Shown: positions 53,779 through 62,109 of the stretch, piece after piece
How positions within the stretch are numbered: the first letter of the stretch is position 1
How the letters are laid out: each line of letters starts with the position of its first letter
DNA from: Blastopirellula retiformator
Lineage (GTDB): Bacteria; Planctomycetota; Planctomycetia; Pirellulales; Pirellulaceae
Assembly: GCF_007859755.1 (NCBI RefSeq)
Contig: NZ_SJPF01000002.1
Coordinates: 701,729 to 765,728, forward strand
Direction of reading: 5' to 3'
DNA: 64,000 bases
Notes under the pieces: generated by a model
Seen by the model: the letters and a program-made list of their open reading frames with translations, nothing else
The model's database searches: none
Told to the model about the DNA's origin: nothing
Made by a program: the position numbers and the translations under genes

Positions 53779-56658
53779 CTACTTGTAATAGATCTTCAGC
53801 AACACGTCCGCGGTCGTCTCGGTGACCAGCCGCAGCGCCGTCGCCGCGGCGCCGATCACCGGAAAATATTCGGACGCGTCGCTGGCGACCGCTTGGCCGT
53901 CGTCGTCGTTGGCCGCGTCGTGTACGACGATGTCGGCCGAGGGCGCCACGACGTCGATCTGAATGATCTCCGCTTCGGTCTTGCCGCTCGGATGCGCGTA
54001 GCTTTCGGTCGTTAGCTTCGCGGCGATCGATTCCAACTCGTCATCGACCGCGACCGAAACCATCTGCATCGCCGCCGCGTAAAGCGTGACGCTCACTGCT
54101 TCCTCTCCTTCTGCGGGCAGCCCCCGCGAAATGATGATGTTGCTTCCCAGATCGGCAAACCGGGACGTCCCCTGAAATTGGAGTGACAGATAGCCGTCGA
54201 CGTTGACCACCTCGGCCGCATCGATCACGCTGGCTGCATCGCCGTAGACCGAAATCACGCTCGAGACGGTCTTGGGGCGCAGATCGCCGTCAAAGATCAA
54301 CCGCCCATCTCCGCTAACGACGGCGCCAGTCGCCAGCGTTCCGGTCGACCAATAGTAGAAGTCGCCTCCTTCGAGGATGAGCGACTCAACGCCATCTTCC
54401 CCTCGCAGTTGGACCTCGCCGGCGGTCGATCGGATCGACGCGATGTCGGTACCGCTACGGCCAGCGATGATCAGTTCGCCCCCGTTCTTCACGATGTCGC
54501 CAACCGTCACGTCGTCTCCCAGATAGACGAGCGCATCAGCCTGGCGGCTGCTGAGAAAGCTGACGTCCAGCGTCGCCAAGACTGCCGACTGATCTCCGCC
54601 GATCGCCACGCCGACCGTTCCCTTGTAAACGGTCAGCCCGTTCTGCTCGTGCGTGCCAATCCACTCGACGGCATACCCCGCAGTTGACGCAGGCGAACCG
54701 GCGTTGAACACGGTCACCGTCGCCTGCTCCGTTCCATTGTCGAGCCGGATCTGCGGCGATCCGCTTCCCTCCCCTTCTCCCAGCCGCACCGTCGTCGCGC
54801 CAATCGCCAGATGGGTCGGCAGGTACTCATGGAAGCCGGCGCTATGCATGTCGGCCAGACCGATCGAGCCGGTGAAGCTGGCCCGCACATCCAAGCTGCT
54901 AAGCGTTACGCTCGCCTGATCCAGTCCATACAGTAGGCTCGACGCCGAGTTCTCAATCCGCACATCGGCGCCATGGACCGGCACGGCGTTCTGGTCCCAA
55001 TTCGCCGGATCGCTCCAGTGGTGTGGTCCGGTCGCCGCGATCGTCGTGGTAATCGTCAACGTTTGCGAATCGTCGCCGGTCAGGTTGTCGCCGTCTCCCA
55101 GAAGCGTCGCCACATTGGTCGCGCTGAGGCTGCCGGCAAACTCGACGATCCACGGGCCGCCGGACGCGCCGGTCACCGTGACGGCATCGATGTTGGAAAG
55201 ATCTTCCAGGGCCGTCTCGACCGCCGACGACGACGCGGCGAACGAGATCGCCGCCGTCGTCTGTCCCGCATAGGTCAGCGTGAACGTACCGCCGGTGACG
55301 CCAGGCGAAAGGCTGACCGTTTGCTTCTCGTTGATCGGGGCGGCGGCCAGCTGGGTCTTCTCGACGACGCCGGCGCCCCCGGTCAGATTGCCGCCATCAC
55401 CGCTGATCAGCGGAACGTCCTGGGCGGCGAGGTCGCCGGCAAACTCGATCGTCCAGTTCGGCGCGCTGCCGCCGACCGAAACGTCGCCATCGCCGATGTT
55501 GGAGAGCGCTGCGAGCGCCGCTTCCACCGTCGCCGCCGCCGCGTTGTAGGGAAGCGCCGCGGTCGTTTGTCCGCTGTAGGTCAGCGTAAACGTTCCTCCA
55601 CTCGGCGATCCGGTCAAGCTGACCAGCTGACGCTCTCCCGTCCCGGCGCCATCGCCGTTCTGCAGCGTCGTCACCCCGCTGCCAACGCCGTAGCCGGTAT
55701 CCTCCAGGAAGGCGATGCTCCAATTGGTACCTCCGAGCGAGCCGGTAAACTCGACGTCGTAGACTCGCTCACGCAGCGCCGAGGAGACGAGCGCAACGTT
55801 AACGTTCGCTTCGTTCACCGACGCATGCTCTTGCATCGCCGTTTTGAATTTGGCGGCCGTATCAAGTTCGCTGAAGTCCTTCCAACGAAACAGATAGTTG
55901 TTCGCAACCCCAAAGGAGCAGGCGTATTCCAGCGGCGTGCCCGATGGCGTTGCCGCACTCTTGCTCACCGTAACGCGGACGATTTCGTTGGTACCGGCCT
56001 GGCCTTTGACCGTCTCGACGACGCTGACCGTCCCGGCGGTCAGACTCGACGCGTCCAGAGAAATCAGCGATACGTCGCTGTTGGCGTACGCCTGTTTGAA
56101 CTCGACGCTCCACGGTCCGCCGCTCGAGCCGTTTACCTCGACATCGCCGCTGTCGATGTCGGTCAGCGCTTCGAGCGCTGACTGCACCGTTGCGGCGGCG
56201 GCGTTGTAGGCGATGGCGCTGGTTGTATCGCCGTCCAGCGTCAAGGTAAACGTACCGCCGGTCACGCCGTCCGGCAGCGTGACCTGCTGTTTTTCATTCG
56301 CGCCGCCGTACGCGCTGGTCGTCGTCGCGACCGTCACTTCGCCGAGCGAACCGTTCGACGCGTCGGCGGTCACCACAAACGGGCGACCGTCGGCGGCGCC
56401 GGTCAGCTTCAAGTACGGAGGGGACGCGTCGCTCACCACTTCGGCGGTGATATCGGCCAGCTCCGGCACGCCCGACGCTTCGATCGCGGCGACCAATCCT
56501 TCGTAGATCGGCACGACCGAACCGCTGAGCGCCGTAAAGCGAACCTCCTTGCGGTTGATCGACAACGTGCAAACGTCGCCCGCTTCGACGAACTCGGCGG
56601 TGACCTGAACCACTTGCGCGCGGGCCTGCGCGTCACCTCGCCATACAAATAGCGCCAT
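53779..56658 (-). CDS. Large beta-rich structural protein with three internal repeats
   Basis: A 959-residue protein with no signal peptide. Three homologous repeats of about 75-90 residues start at GGTFTLTLDGDTT (about 135), GGTFTLTYSGQTT (about 355) and GGTFTLTYAGQTT (about 455); each contains an AxVxxALxxLSNID helix and WxVEFAG strand. The rest is Gly/Thr/Ala-rich beta sequence with a parallel-beta-helix look (VTVGDIVKNGGELIIAGR, VVSGDGRLIFDGD). It is the largest protein of the phage-like operon and is most like a fibre or adhesin of a virion or tail. It is not coiled-coil and therefore not a tape measure. Confidence 0.75.
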   Translation of the reverse strand: MALFVWRGDAQARAQVVQVTAEFVEAGDVCTLSINRKEVRFTALSGSVVPIYEGLVAAIEASGVPELADITAEVVSDASPPYLKLTGAADGRPFVVTADASNGSLGEVTVATTTSAYGGANEKQQVTLPDGVTGGTFTLTLDGDTTSAIAYNAAAATVQSALEALTDIDSGDVEVNGSSGGPWSVEFKQAYANSDVSLISLDASSLTAGTVSVVETVKGQAGTNEIVRVTVSKSAATPSGTPLEYACSFGVANNYLFRWKDFSELDTAAKFKTAMQEHASVNEANVNVALVSSALRERVYDVEFTGSLGGTNWSIAFLEDTGYGVGSGVTTLQNGDGAGTGERQLVSLTGSPSGGTFTLTYSGQTTAALPYNAAAATVEAALAALSNIGDGDVSVGGSAPNWTIEFAGDLAAQDVPLISGDGGNLTGGAGVVEKTQLAAAPINEKQTVSLSPGVTGGTFTLTYAGQTTAAISFAASSSAVETALEDLSNIDAVTVTGASGGPWIVEFAGSLSATNVATLLGDGDNLTGDDSQTLTITTTIAATGPHHWSDPANWDQNAVPVHGADVRIENSASSLLYGLDQASVTLSSLDVRASFTGSIGLADMHSAGFHEYLPTHLAIGATTVRLGEGEGSGSPQIRLDNGTEQATVTVFNAGSPASTAGYAVEWIGTHEQNGLTVYKGTVGVAIGGDQSAVLATLDVSFLSSRQADALVYLGDDVTVGDIVKNGGELIIAGRSGTDIASIRSTAGEVQLRGEDGVESLILEGGDFYYWSTGTLATGAVVSGDGRLIFDGDLRPKTVSSVISVYGDAASVIDAAEVVNVDGYLSLQFQGTSRFADLGSNIIISRGLPAEGEEAVSVTLYAAAMQMVSVAVDDELESIAAKLTTESYAHPSGKTEAEIIQIDVVAPSADIVVHDAANDDDGQAVASDASEYFPVIGAAATALRLVTETTADVLLKIYYK

Positions 56659-56678
56659 CTTGTTCTAGCTCCGTTGCG

Positions 56679-57401
56679 TTACGCAAAATGAGGACGTCCA
56701 GCCAACGGACGATCCGCCTGATAGCGAACCTCCCAGCTGAGCGAGAAATCAGTAAAGTGGCCGCTTGAGCGCCGCTTGCCGCCGCCATAGGTCAGCCGCG
56801 GCGCTTCGACCGCATATTGCTGCGGAAAGAGAAAGCCGGGGAACGTCGGATACTGCCGGTATCCAACCGCCGAGCCGCTTTGCACGGCGTGATAGATGGT
56901 CTGCCGCCGCGTCATCTGGGGGCGAGGAGGACCGAGCTTCGTTTCGGTCCAATCAATCCGCCGATCGCCGCCCGAAAGCGCCAACGTTTCGCGAAAGTTG
57001 AGCAGCGCCGTCTGCGCGTCTTCGATCGGAATCTCCGCTTCCAGCGTCACCGCAAAGGTCCGCTTGGTCGCATACTCGGCGCCGCCGCCATTGGGAAAGT
57101 CAGGCCCACTTACCACCCGCACGCCGCCAATCGCCTTGCTACCGGGCAATACATGCTGGCTGGGCGTGACCCCGTCCGACAGGAGCAGCGTCGCGTCGAA
57201 CCCGCGCTGTCGATACGCCGCTTTGAGCGCAGCAATCTTGGCGTCAATGTCATCTTGCCCGCTGCCGGTGACGATCCCTTGAATCTGCCACGTATGCAGC
57301 TGAGCAAGCGGAATGCCCCCTTCGCTGAGGACTGGACGCTGTGTGATGGCGAGCTGTGGGCCGCCGATCTCGTGCGTGTAGTTGCCGATCTTTAAATACA
57401 T
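56679..57401 (-). CDS. Phage-like structural protein
   Basis: A 240-residue protein (MYLKIGNYTHEIGG start) without recognised domain. It contains YATKRTFAVTLEAEIPIEDA and a C-terminal region rich in aromatic and Arg residues. The small size, operon place and style are those of a tail component near the tip. It lies 20 bases before the 959-residue gene, in the direction of transcription. Function not known. Confidence 0.7.
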   Translation of the reverse strand: MYLKIGNYTHEIGGPQLAITQRPVLSEGGIPLAQLHTWQIQGIVTGSGQDDIDAKIAALKAAYRQRGFDATLLLSDGVTPSQHVLPGSKAIGGVRVVSGPDFPNGGGAEYATKRTFAVTLEAEIPIEDAQTALLNFRETLALSGGDRRIDWTETKLGPPRPQMTRRQTIYHAVQSGSAVGYRQYPTFPGFLFPQQYAVEAPRLTYGGGKRRSSGHFTDFSLSWEVRYQADRPLAGRPHFA

Positions 57402-57469
57402 TGCTTGGGTGTTCTTTCGTTGGTATTCTGTTTCAAAAAGAGAAATGAAGGATCAACAGGGATCGAAAC

Positions 57470-57844
57470 GTGAAAATTTCGGACGAGAACAGTAATTTCG
57501 CCCTCTTTTGTTATGGGTTGTTTTTGTGGGCGATCTTCGGCGGCGCGCTCTTCAATTACGGTCTGCAATCAGGGTAATTTTCCATTTCGGTAGCCGTCTT
57601 TGTCATAACGATCCTACTGCTTTTTATTCTGTTGAGATGGCTTAATCGATGGGCCGCTCGAATCTTGGCCTGCATCTTGTTGGCGTTGTCCATACTTGTG
57701 ATTTGCAGGGCCGAGACAGACAACGTTAAGCTCCTCGCTGCGATTGCCACGGTGGTCTTTCTGGCTGCATTGAATGCTTTGAATGGAGTCACCTACAGAG
57801 ACCTTCCTTGGTACCGTGGTGGGCCTTGGCACGAAGATCTTTAG
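57470..57844 (+). pseudogene. Membrane-protein gene broken by one in-frame stop, opposite strand
   Basis: Read from GTG 57470, 35 residues (FALFCYGLFLWAIFGGALF) are followed by TAA at 57575-57577, and the same frame then continues for 88 codons to TAG 57844 with three more membrane helices (SISVAVFVITILLLFILL, ILACILLALSILVI, LLAAIATVVFLAALNAL). Together they form a small four-helix membrane protein. It stands alone on the plus strand inside a minus-strand operon and is less GC-rich than its neighbours, suggesting a late insertion. Whether the stop is decay or a real boundary between two proteins is open. Confidence 0.6.
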
Positions 57845-57903
57845 CGTTGACGCACCAACGCCAATGCTTGTTTATCCGATCTCCGAAGACGACGACGCCG
57901 ACC

Positions 57904-58464
57904 TCAGCGAGACCTGCTCGCGACAAAATCGGCCAGGCGTTTATTCAATCGCCATAGGATTACCTGTTCGCGTTCGGCCAGTTGCGTGTTGATCTGCTCC
58001 GCGATTCGCTCGACCAATTGGTCGACGTCTTCTTCCACTTTGACGATGTACTCCCGCTGCGCTTTCACTTCGACCTGTAGCGGGCGTTGATTGGTCGTTG
58101 CGGTCGAGTCTTCGACGGTTGGCGATGAGGTTTGGGCTGTCGGCGTGGGGCGCGACGTCTCCGCCGCAGCAAAGTTACGCTTGGCGGCGCTAGTCACAGC
58201 TGGCTGTGTGGCCGCCGTTTGCTTCGCGTCCCGGCGCGGCAGTTCCGGCGGCTGGTTGAAAGTCCGGCGCTGTTGCCGCTCGGTCTCGACAACCGACTCG
58301 CTCTCGATCCGCCTTCGCCGTTCCGTTTCTAACCGCATCACTTCGGTCGCGTCACGCTCCCCTCCGGCGATCGTTTCGCGGATCTCTTTTTGAACGTGAT
58401 CCAATGGATCCACGCCCAGCTGCAGGGTGTAACGTAAGACTCGTTCTTCTTCCGGATTTGTCAT
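57904..58464 (-). CDS. Hypothetical phage-like protein with coiled coil
   Basis: A 186-residue protein with a charged helical N-terminus (EEERVLRYTLQLGVDP, ERRRRIESESVVETERQ), a low-complexity Thr/Ala/Pro middle (TAATQPAVTSAAK) and a helical C-terminus (DQLVERIAEQINTQLAEREQ). It could be a scaffold or linker in the particle; far too short for a tape-measure protein. Start ATG 58464. Confidence 0.65.
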   Translation of the reverse strand: MTNPEEERVLRYTLQLGVDPLDHVQKEIRETIAGGERDATEVMRLETERRRRIESESVVETERQQRRTFNQPPELPRRDAKQTAATQPAVTSAAKRNFAAAETSRPTPTAQTSSPTVEDSTATTNQRPLQVEVKAQREYIVKVEEDVDQLVERIAEQINTQLAEREQVILWRLNKRLADFVASRSR

Positions 58465-58498
58465 CGTGCTTCCCTATGGGGCGCCCCTGAAACTCCTA

Positions 58499-58605
58499 TG
58501 GCGCCATGCTCTTATCGCGTCTTTGCGAGGAAAGCATGTCTTGGTCCTTCCAACCGCAACAAAGACATGCTCTTCCGTCGAAGACGCCGTAAGAGCATGG
58601 CGCCA
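58499..58605. repeat. 107-bp nested perfect hairpin
   Basis: Three perfectly paired arm segments are nested: TGGCGCCATGCTCTTA (58499-58514) with 58590-58605, CGTCTT (58518-58523) with 58581-58586, and AGCATGTCTT (58533-58542) with 58562-58571, around a 19-base loop. It fills the gap between two minus-strand structural genes. It may be a mobile palindromic element, an RNA structure setting relative expression, or both. Confidence 0.75.
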
Positions 58606-58622
58606 ACTTTCAAGAGCGTCGT

Positions 58623-58976
58623 TCATGTTCTTTGATATCGCCGCACCACATCATCGATTGCCGCCAGGTTGCGGCGGATGATCGAATCTCTGGCCATTGC
58701 CGGCGATACGCAGCGTCCATACGTGGCGCGAACTTCACGCCATAGTCGATACGCCTTCCAGTTCTTCGCCGACAGCTCCCACTGCGGCGCTTCGGCGGGC
58801 GAGCCTTTCGCACAACTGCCGCATTGCAGCGGCATGCCAGGCAGGCGTCGCTGCGGCGTTTCTTGTCGCTCGGGACCTTGCCGCACCGTCACGCGGCGGC
58901 CAGTCTGCAGGTCGTACACGAACTGCTGACAGTCTTCACAGTTGATCAATGCGGCGCCGGGATGCGTTTGCAGCAA
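58623..58976 (-). CDS. Cys-rich phage-like protein, overlapping-frame partner of the gene upstream
   Basis: A protein of about 117 residues whose reading frame is real to the eye: two CxxC motifs (NCEDC and QCGSC, zinc-binding layout) and a helical C-terminus (WKAYRLWREVRATYG, RRNLAAIDDVVRRYQRT). No ATG with a ribosome binding site is available. A TTG at 58976 is used here. The frame is open upstream and is the -1 frame relative to the gene at 58991-59323, so it may instead be made as a frameshift extension, as in the tail-assembly chaperones of many tailed phages (inference). Confidence 0.6.
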   Translation of the reverse strand: MLQTHPGAALINCEDCQQFVYDLQTGRRVTVRQGPERQETPQRRLPGMPLQCGSCAKGSPAEAPQWELSAKNWKAYRLWREVRATYGRCVSPAMARDSIIRRNLAAIDDVVRRYQRT

Positions 58977-58990
58977 CGCGACGCCGCGCG

Positions 58991-59323
58991 TCAGTTTCTT
59001 AGGTCGCTCGCTTCCTGCTCGCTGGCCAGGTCGCCCATCACGATATGCAGCAGCTTTTCCAGCAGCTGCGGCCGCAAGCGCTCGACCTGGGCGGCTTCGA
59101 TACTGCGGGCAAGCGACCACTCGTGCAGATGCCGCGTCACAAAGGTGACAATCGCGGTGGTCGGCGATACGTCGGGCCGTTTCGCCAGTTCGTAGTAGGC
59201 CTCTTTGTCGGCATGAATCATCGGGCGATAGACGAAGTCGAGCGCTCCATGCAGGCCCGTCTGCGCCGCAATGTGCCCGGTCTCGAAATAGCCGTCGTCG
59301 ATGAAGTAGTTGGTGTCGGACAT
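58991..59323 (-). CDS. Phage-like tail-assembly-chaperone-position protein
   Basis: A 110-residue, mainly helical protein (DTNYFIDDGYFETGHIA start, LLEKLLHIVMGDLASEQEA end). ATG 59323 has AGGAGAACCGC as ribosome binding site. It directly follows the tail-tube-like gene (13-base gap), the place where tailed phages encode their tail-assembly chaperone. The next coding stretch begins at its stop in the -1 frame. The chaperone assignment rests on position and size only. Confidence 0.7.
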   Translation of the reverse strand: MSDTNYFIDDGYFETGHIAAQTGLHGALDFVYRPMIHADKEAYYELAKRPDVSPTTAIVTFVTRHLHEWSLARSIEAAQVERLRPQLLEKLLHIVMGDLASEQEASDLRN

Positions 59324-59335
59324 GCGGTTCTCCTG

Positions 59336-60244
59336 TTAGGAAGCGTCGGTACAAACGACCGCCAGCTGCGGTCGATCGTTGGCCAAGTCGGCGAAAGCCT
59401 CCAGCTGATGCGTCGGCCGAGTCGGTCCTTTGCCCCGAATCGTTAGCGGCGTTTTCGGCTGTTGCACCAGCCCAAAGCTGAAGGTGAGCGTGTCGACGCC
59501 GTTGGCGTAGGCGACCTCGGCCGTGACGCCACGAGCCGCCATCTCGATCAGGTTGGTCAGCACGTCGTCGTCCAGTTCGCTGTCAAAGCGAAGCGTCACC
59601 CGACGCGGCCCTTCCGGCAGACTGGTGCGGGTTTGACTGTTGTTGAAGCGATCGAGCTCTAGGGCGTTGTCGATCGTGATCACTAGGTTGTCGACTTCGA
59701 TCGTGGTCTCGTCGATCGTGACGCTCGCTTGATGATGGACGAATGGGTTCTTGGCCGAGAGCGTGCCGGCGATGCTGGGGAAGGTTCCGGCCGCTGCGGC
59801 GGCGTCGGCCAGTTTGCCTTGCAGATCGAGTTCGAGCTCTAGCAGTTCTCCCTTGCGGCTGCGGAACGTCGCCTGATCGACCTTGAGCCCGCGGTAGGTG
59901 TTGACGATGATCTTGCGATCGATGGTGGCCACCAGCTCTGGCAAGCTCTCGGCTAGTGGGAACGCGTCTTCGACTTCGGTCCCGCCCAGGATGTACGGCA
60001 ACAGAAACGAAAGATCATCGGGCCGCGGTCGCAGCGAGATCGTTCCTCCCACGGCGTACGTTCCCACTTGGGCCGAGTCGCCAATCGACGCCCGGGCGCC
60101 AATCATTCCGTCCGCGCGAACGATCGTCGACTGCTTGTCGAGTTCGACGCCAAAGTGCTCGAGCTGACGCGTGGCGAGGTTGGTGGCATGCTGCGGGCCC
60201 AAGCCCAACTGCGTTTGAAAACCAGAAACGTGCGTAATCGACAT
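59336..60244 (-). CDS. Phage tail-tube-like protein
   Basis: A 302-residue beta-rich protein resembling the Phage_tube family: GTYAVGGTISLRPRPDDLSF, LPYILGG, LELELDLQGK, and VTIDETTIEVDNLVITIDN followed by LRFDSE. Tail-tube proteins polymerise into the central channel of long-tailed phages and related nanotubes. ATG 60244 lies three bases after the previous stop. If correct, the operon builds a tail even though no tape-measure gene is in the window. Confidence 0.72.
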   Translation of the reverse strand: MSITHVSGFQTQLGLGPQHATNLATRQLEHFGVELDKQSTIVRADGMIGARASIGDSAQVGTYAVGGTISLRPRPDDLSFLLPYILGGTEVEDAFPLAESLPELVATIDRKIIVNTYRGLKVDQATFRSRKGELLELELDLQGKLADAAAAAGTFPSIAGTLSAKNPFVHHQASVTIDETTIEVDNLVITIDNALELDRFNNSQTRTSLPEGPRRVTLRFDSELDDDVLTNLIEMAARGVTAEVAYANGVDTLTFSFGLVQQPKTPLTIRGKGPTRPTHQLEAFADLANDRPQLAVVCTDAS

Positions 60245-60247
60245 GAT

Positions 60248-60691
60248 CTACCCCTCGTAGGCGAAACAACGAATGATGAGCGCGCTGGCGTCGTACTGTT
60301 TGGCGAAGGCGGCGGGAAGCGCGACTTTCCCCGGTTCGCACCGGGTGCGAACCACCCCGCCGGCCGTGATCGGCGATTTGTCATGAAAAGCGCGGCGAAT
60401 CGCTTCTCGCCAGATGAGCAACGTCCCCAGCGCCTGCTTGCCGAGCGTCTGATTGCTCGCCGCCACCAGGCAAACTTCAAACCCATACCCGATTTCGCTT
60501 CGCGCGTTCGAGCCTTCGCTCGCTAGCGTTTCGGTCACCGGACAGACGAAGATGCCGCTGGTCATCTCGCCACTGCTGGGGTTAAACGGCCATTGCTGCT
60601 GACGAACGTTTTCGCCAGAGACGCCCTCAAGCTCTAGATCCAAGATCTGGGCGTATACGGCGTCCCAAATGGTTTCAAAAGCGCTGGGCAT
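60248..60691 (-). CDS. Phage-like tail-completion or neck protein
   Basis: A 147-residue protein (MPSAFETIWDAVYAQI start), with a middle such as GIFVCPVTETLASEG and GYGFEVCLVAASNQTL. Position directly before the tail-tube-like gene and size match tail-terminator or completion proteins. The start 60691 was chosen because GGAGAACC lies four bases upstream; the eight extra residues in the frame to 60715 are not needed. Family not firmly recognised. Confidence 0.68.
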   Translation of the reverse strand: MPSAFETIWDAVYAQILDLELEGVSGENVRQQQWPFNPSSGEMTSGIFVCPVTETLASEGSNARSEIGYGFEVCLVAASNQTLGKQALGTLLIWREAIRRAFHDKSPITAGGVVRTRCEPGKVALPAAFAKQYDASALIIRCFAYEG

Positions 60692-60713
60692 AAGGTTCTC
60701 CGTAGGATCCAAC

Positions 60714-60848
60714 ACTAGCCCGCTGCGCCAGCGAGGGAATGCGTTCGGAAATGTGTAATGACTAAGCCCTAATGTCTAAGACGAAACTTCAGGATATGAA
60801 TCATTCGTTCCTTGCAACCGCATTCCCTCGCTGGCGCTGCGGGCTAGT
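60714..60848. repeat. Palindromic element with 30-bp arms
   Basis: ACTAGCCCGCTGCGCCAGCG... (60714-60743) pairs with 60819-60848 with a single mismatch over 30 bases; the spacer is 75 bases. It fills the gap between two structural genes. Related single arms are at 50095-50120 and 63441-63472. Confidence 0.75.
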
Positions 60849-60861
60849 ATCTGGATTTCAC

Positions 60862-61191
60862 TCAGGTCACGTGGCGGATGCACAAGCATCGCCATTGCGT
60901 TTTCCACTGGGCGCCGGCGACCGCTTGAATGGTCCACCTGGCGCCGCCGCTTTGCGTGATCACGCCGCCGCCGATTGGCTTCTTGCCTTCCAGCGTCGCG
61001 TCCCAGACCACGAACGTGGCGTAGTCGTTTTGCAGGGCGGCCCGGCCATCGACGTTGGCGAGCGCCGTTTGGTCAGGCTCGATCAGGCGAGCCTTCACGC
61101 CGGTCGTTTCTCCGGTGGCGTCGGCATAGGCGACTTCCTCGATGTCGCCGAACGCTCGCCAGTTGTCTTTCAGGGCGTCGTAGTAGCTCAT
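60862..61191 (-). CDS. Phage-like head-tail connector type protein
   Basis: A 109-residue protein (MSYYDALKDNWRAFGDIEE start) of probable beta character in its second half (ATFVVWDATLEGKKP, ARWTIQAVAGAQW). Start ATG 61191 overlaps the upstream stop (ATGA), so it is coupled to the 80-residue gene. Size and place match small head-closure proteins. Family not identified. Confidence 0.68.
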   Translation of the reverse strand: MSYYDALKDNWRAFGDIEEVAYADATGETTGVKARLIEPDQTALANVDGRAALQNDYATFVVWDATLEGKKPIGGGVITQSGGARWTIQAVAGAQWKTQWRCLCIRHVT

Positions 61192-61430
61192 GCCAAGCGT
61201 CCTTGTCGTTTGACCGTCCACGGGCCGTGAAAGAGTGCAAGCGACCTTTCGATTTGCTCCAGCTCTTCGTACAGGCTTTTTCGATACGCAACCTGCCGCA
61301 CATGATCGCCACCGCCGGAAGTATCGGGTCCGCCGCCGATCTCCCCTTCGGTAAGGGCGGCGATCTGCAGCAGGATCGCGTCGCGGCGGGTCTGGAGCGC
61401 TTCGAGTTGTTGCAATTTGGTAAGGGTCAT
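61188..61430 (-). CDS. Small helical phage-like protein
   Basis: An 80-residue protein with two helices (TLTKLQQLEALQTRRDAILL and YRKSLYEELEQIERSL), joined by a Gly-rich loop (GEIGGGPDTSGGGDH). AGGAACC lies upstream of ATG 61430. The shape is like gpW-type joining proteins of phage heads, but no family match is claimed. Coupled to the next gene by four-base overlap. Confidence 0.68.
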   Translation of the reverse strand: MTLTKLQQLEALQTRRDAILLQIAALTEGEIGGGPDTSGGGDHVRQVAYRKSLYEELEQIERSLALFHGPWTVKRQGRLA

Positions 61431-61458
61431 GTCGGTTCCTGCTGAACAAGAAGAAAAA

Positions 61459-61546
<88 letters not shown>

Positions 61547-61552
61547 CGATCT

Positions 61553-61954
61553 CTACGTGGAAATAACCTTGGCGTACGGGTTGTACGCTTGGGTGCTTTC
61601 GATCTTCAGTTGGGCGAAGGCGATGCTGATCGCTTCCGCTTCGTCGATGGCGGTGATCGGGCTGACGACTCGCGGTCCGCCGTTGCCGCTCCGCAGGGTC
61701 ACCTCGTAGTCGCGAACGATCGCGTGCTTTCCTTGCGAGCGAAGCCAAGCACGGACATTTCGCACGTCGGCCGGCACCTCACGCTGGTGGATTCGACCGC
61801 TGGCCGACTTCGTTTGGGCGGCGCCTTGTTGCGACTGCTCTAGCAAGACCAGCTCTTCGTCCAGCAATTGCCGCTCAGCGGTCAACTCGGCCCGCAGCTG
61901 AGCGAGTTCGGCCCGCTCGGCCGCCAATTCGTCTTTGGAATTCTGTTGCGTCAT
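61553..61954 (-). CDS. Hypothetical phage-like protein with N-terminal coiled coil
   Basis: A 133-residue protein. Residues 8-45 are a strongly charged coiled coil (DELAAERAELAQLRAELTAE). The C-terminal half is a small alpha/beta domain (VRAWLRSQGKHAIVRDYEVT, AEAISIAFAQLKIEST). It follows the putative capsid gene and might be a scaffold or decoration component (inference). ATG 61954. Confidence 0.65.
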   Translation of the reverse strand: MTQQNSKDELAAERAELAQLRAELTAERQLLDEELVLLEQSQQGAAQTKSASGRIHQREVPADVRNVRAWLRSQGKHAIVRDYEVTLRSGNGGPRVVSPITAIDEAEAISIAFAQLKIESTQAYNPYAKVIST

Positions 61955-61988
61955 AGGGTTCTCGGTTGGAGAAGGGATGTCTTACCGT

Positions 61989-62088
61989 GTGCCACTGCTG
62001 GCTTGCCCAGCAGTGAATCGATTTTCTCGTATCGTTTGGTGAGAAGCTCGAAAGCGAGGCCCACTGCTGGACAAGCCGGCAGTGGCGC
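61989..62088. repeat. GTGCCACTGCTGG palindromic repeat, copy 2
   Basis: GTGCCACTGCTGGCTTG (from 61989) faces CCACTGCTGGACAAGCC (from 62061) as an inverted repeat with about 24 of 27 bases matching. It lies in the gap between the capsid-like gene and the next structural gene. Confidence 0.7.
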
Positions 62089-62109
62089 CCGAGCCGCTTT
62101 CAATCGACG

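Noticed and set aside
54973-56181. Plus-strand open frame (402 codons) antisense to the 959-residue protein
   Set aside because: Arg-rich shadow without a ribosome binding site or motif.
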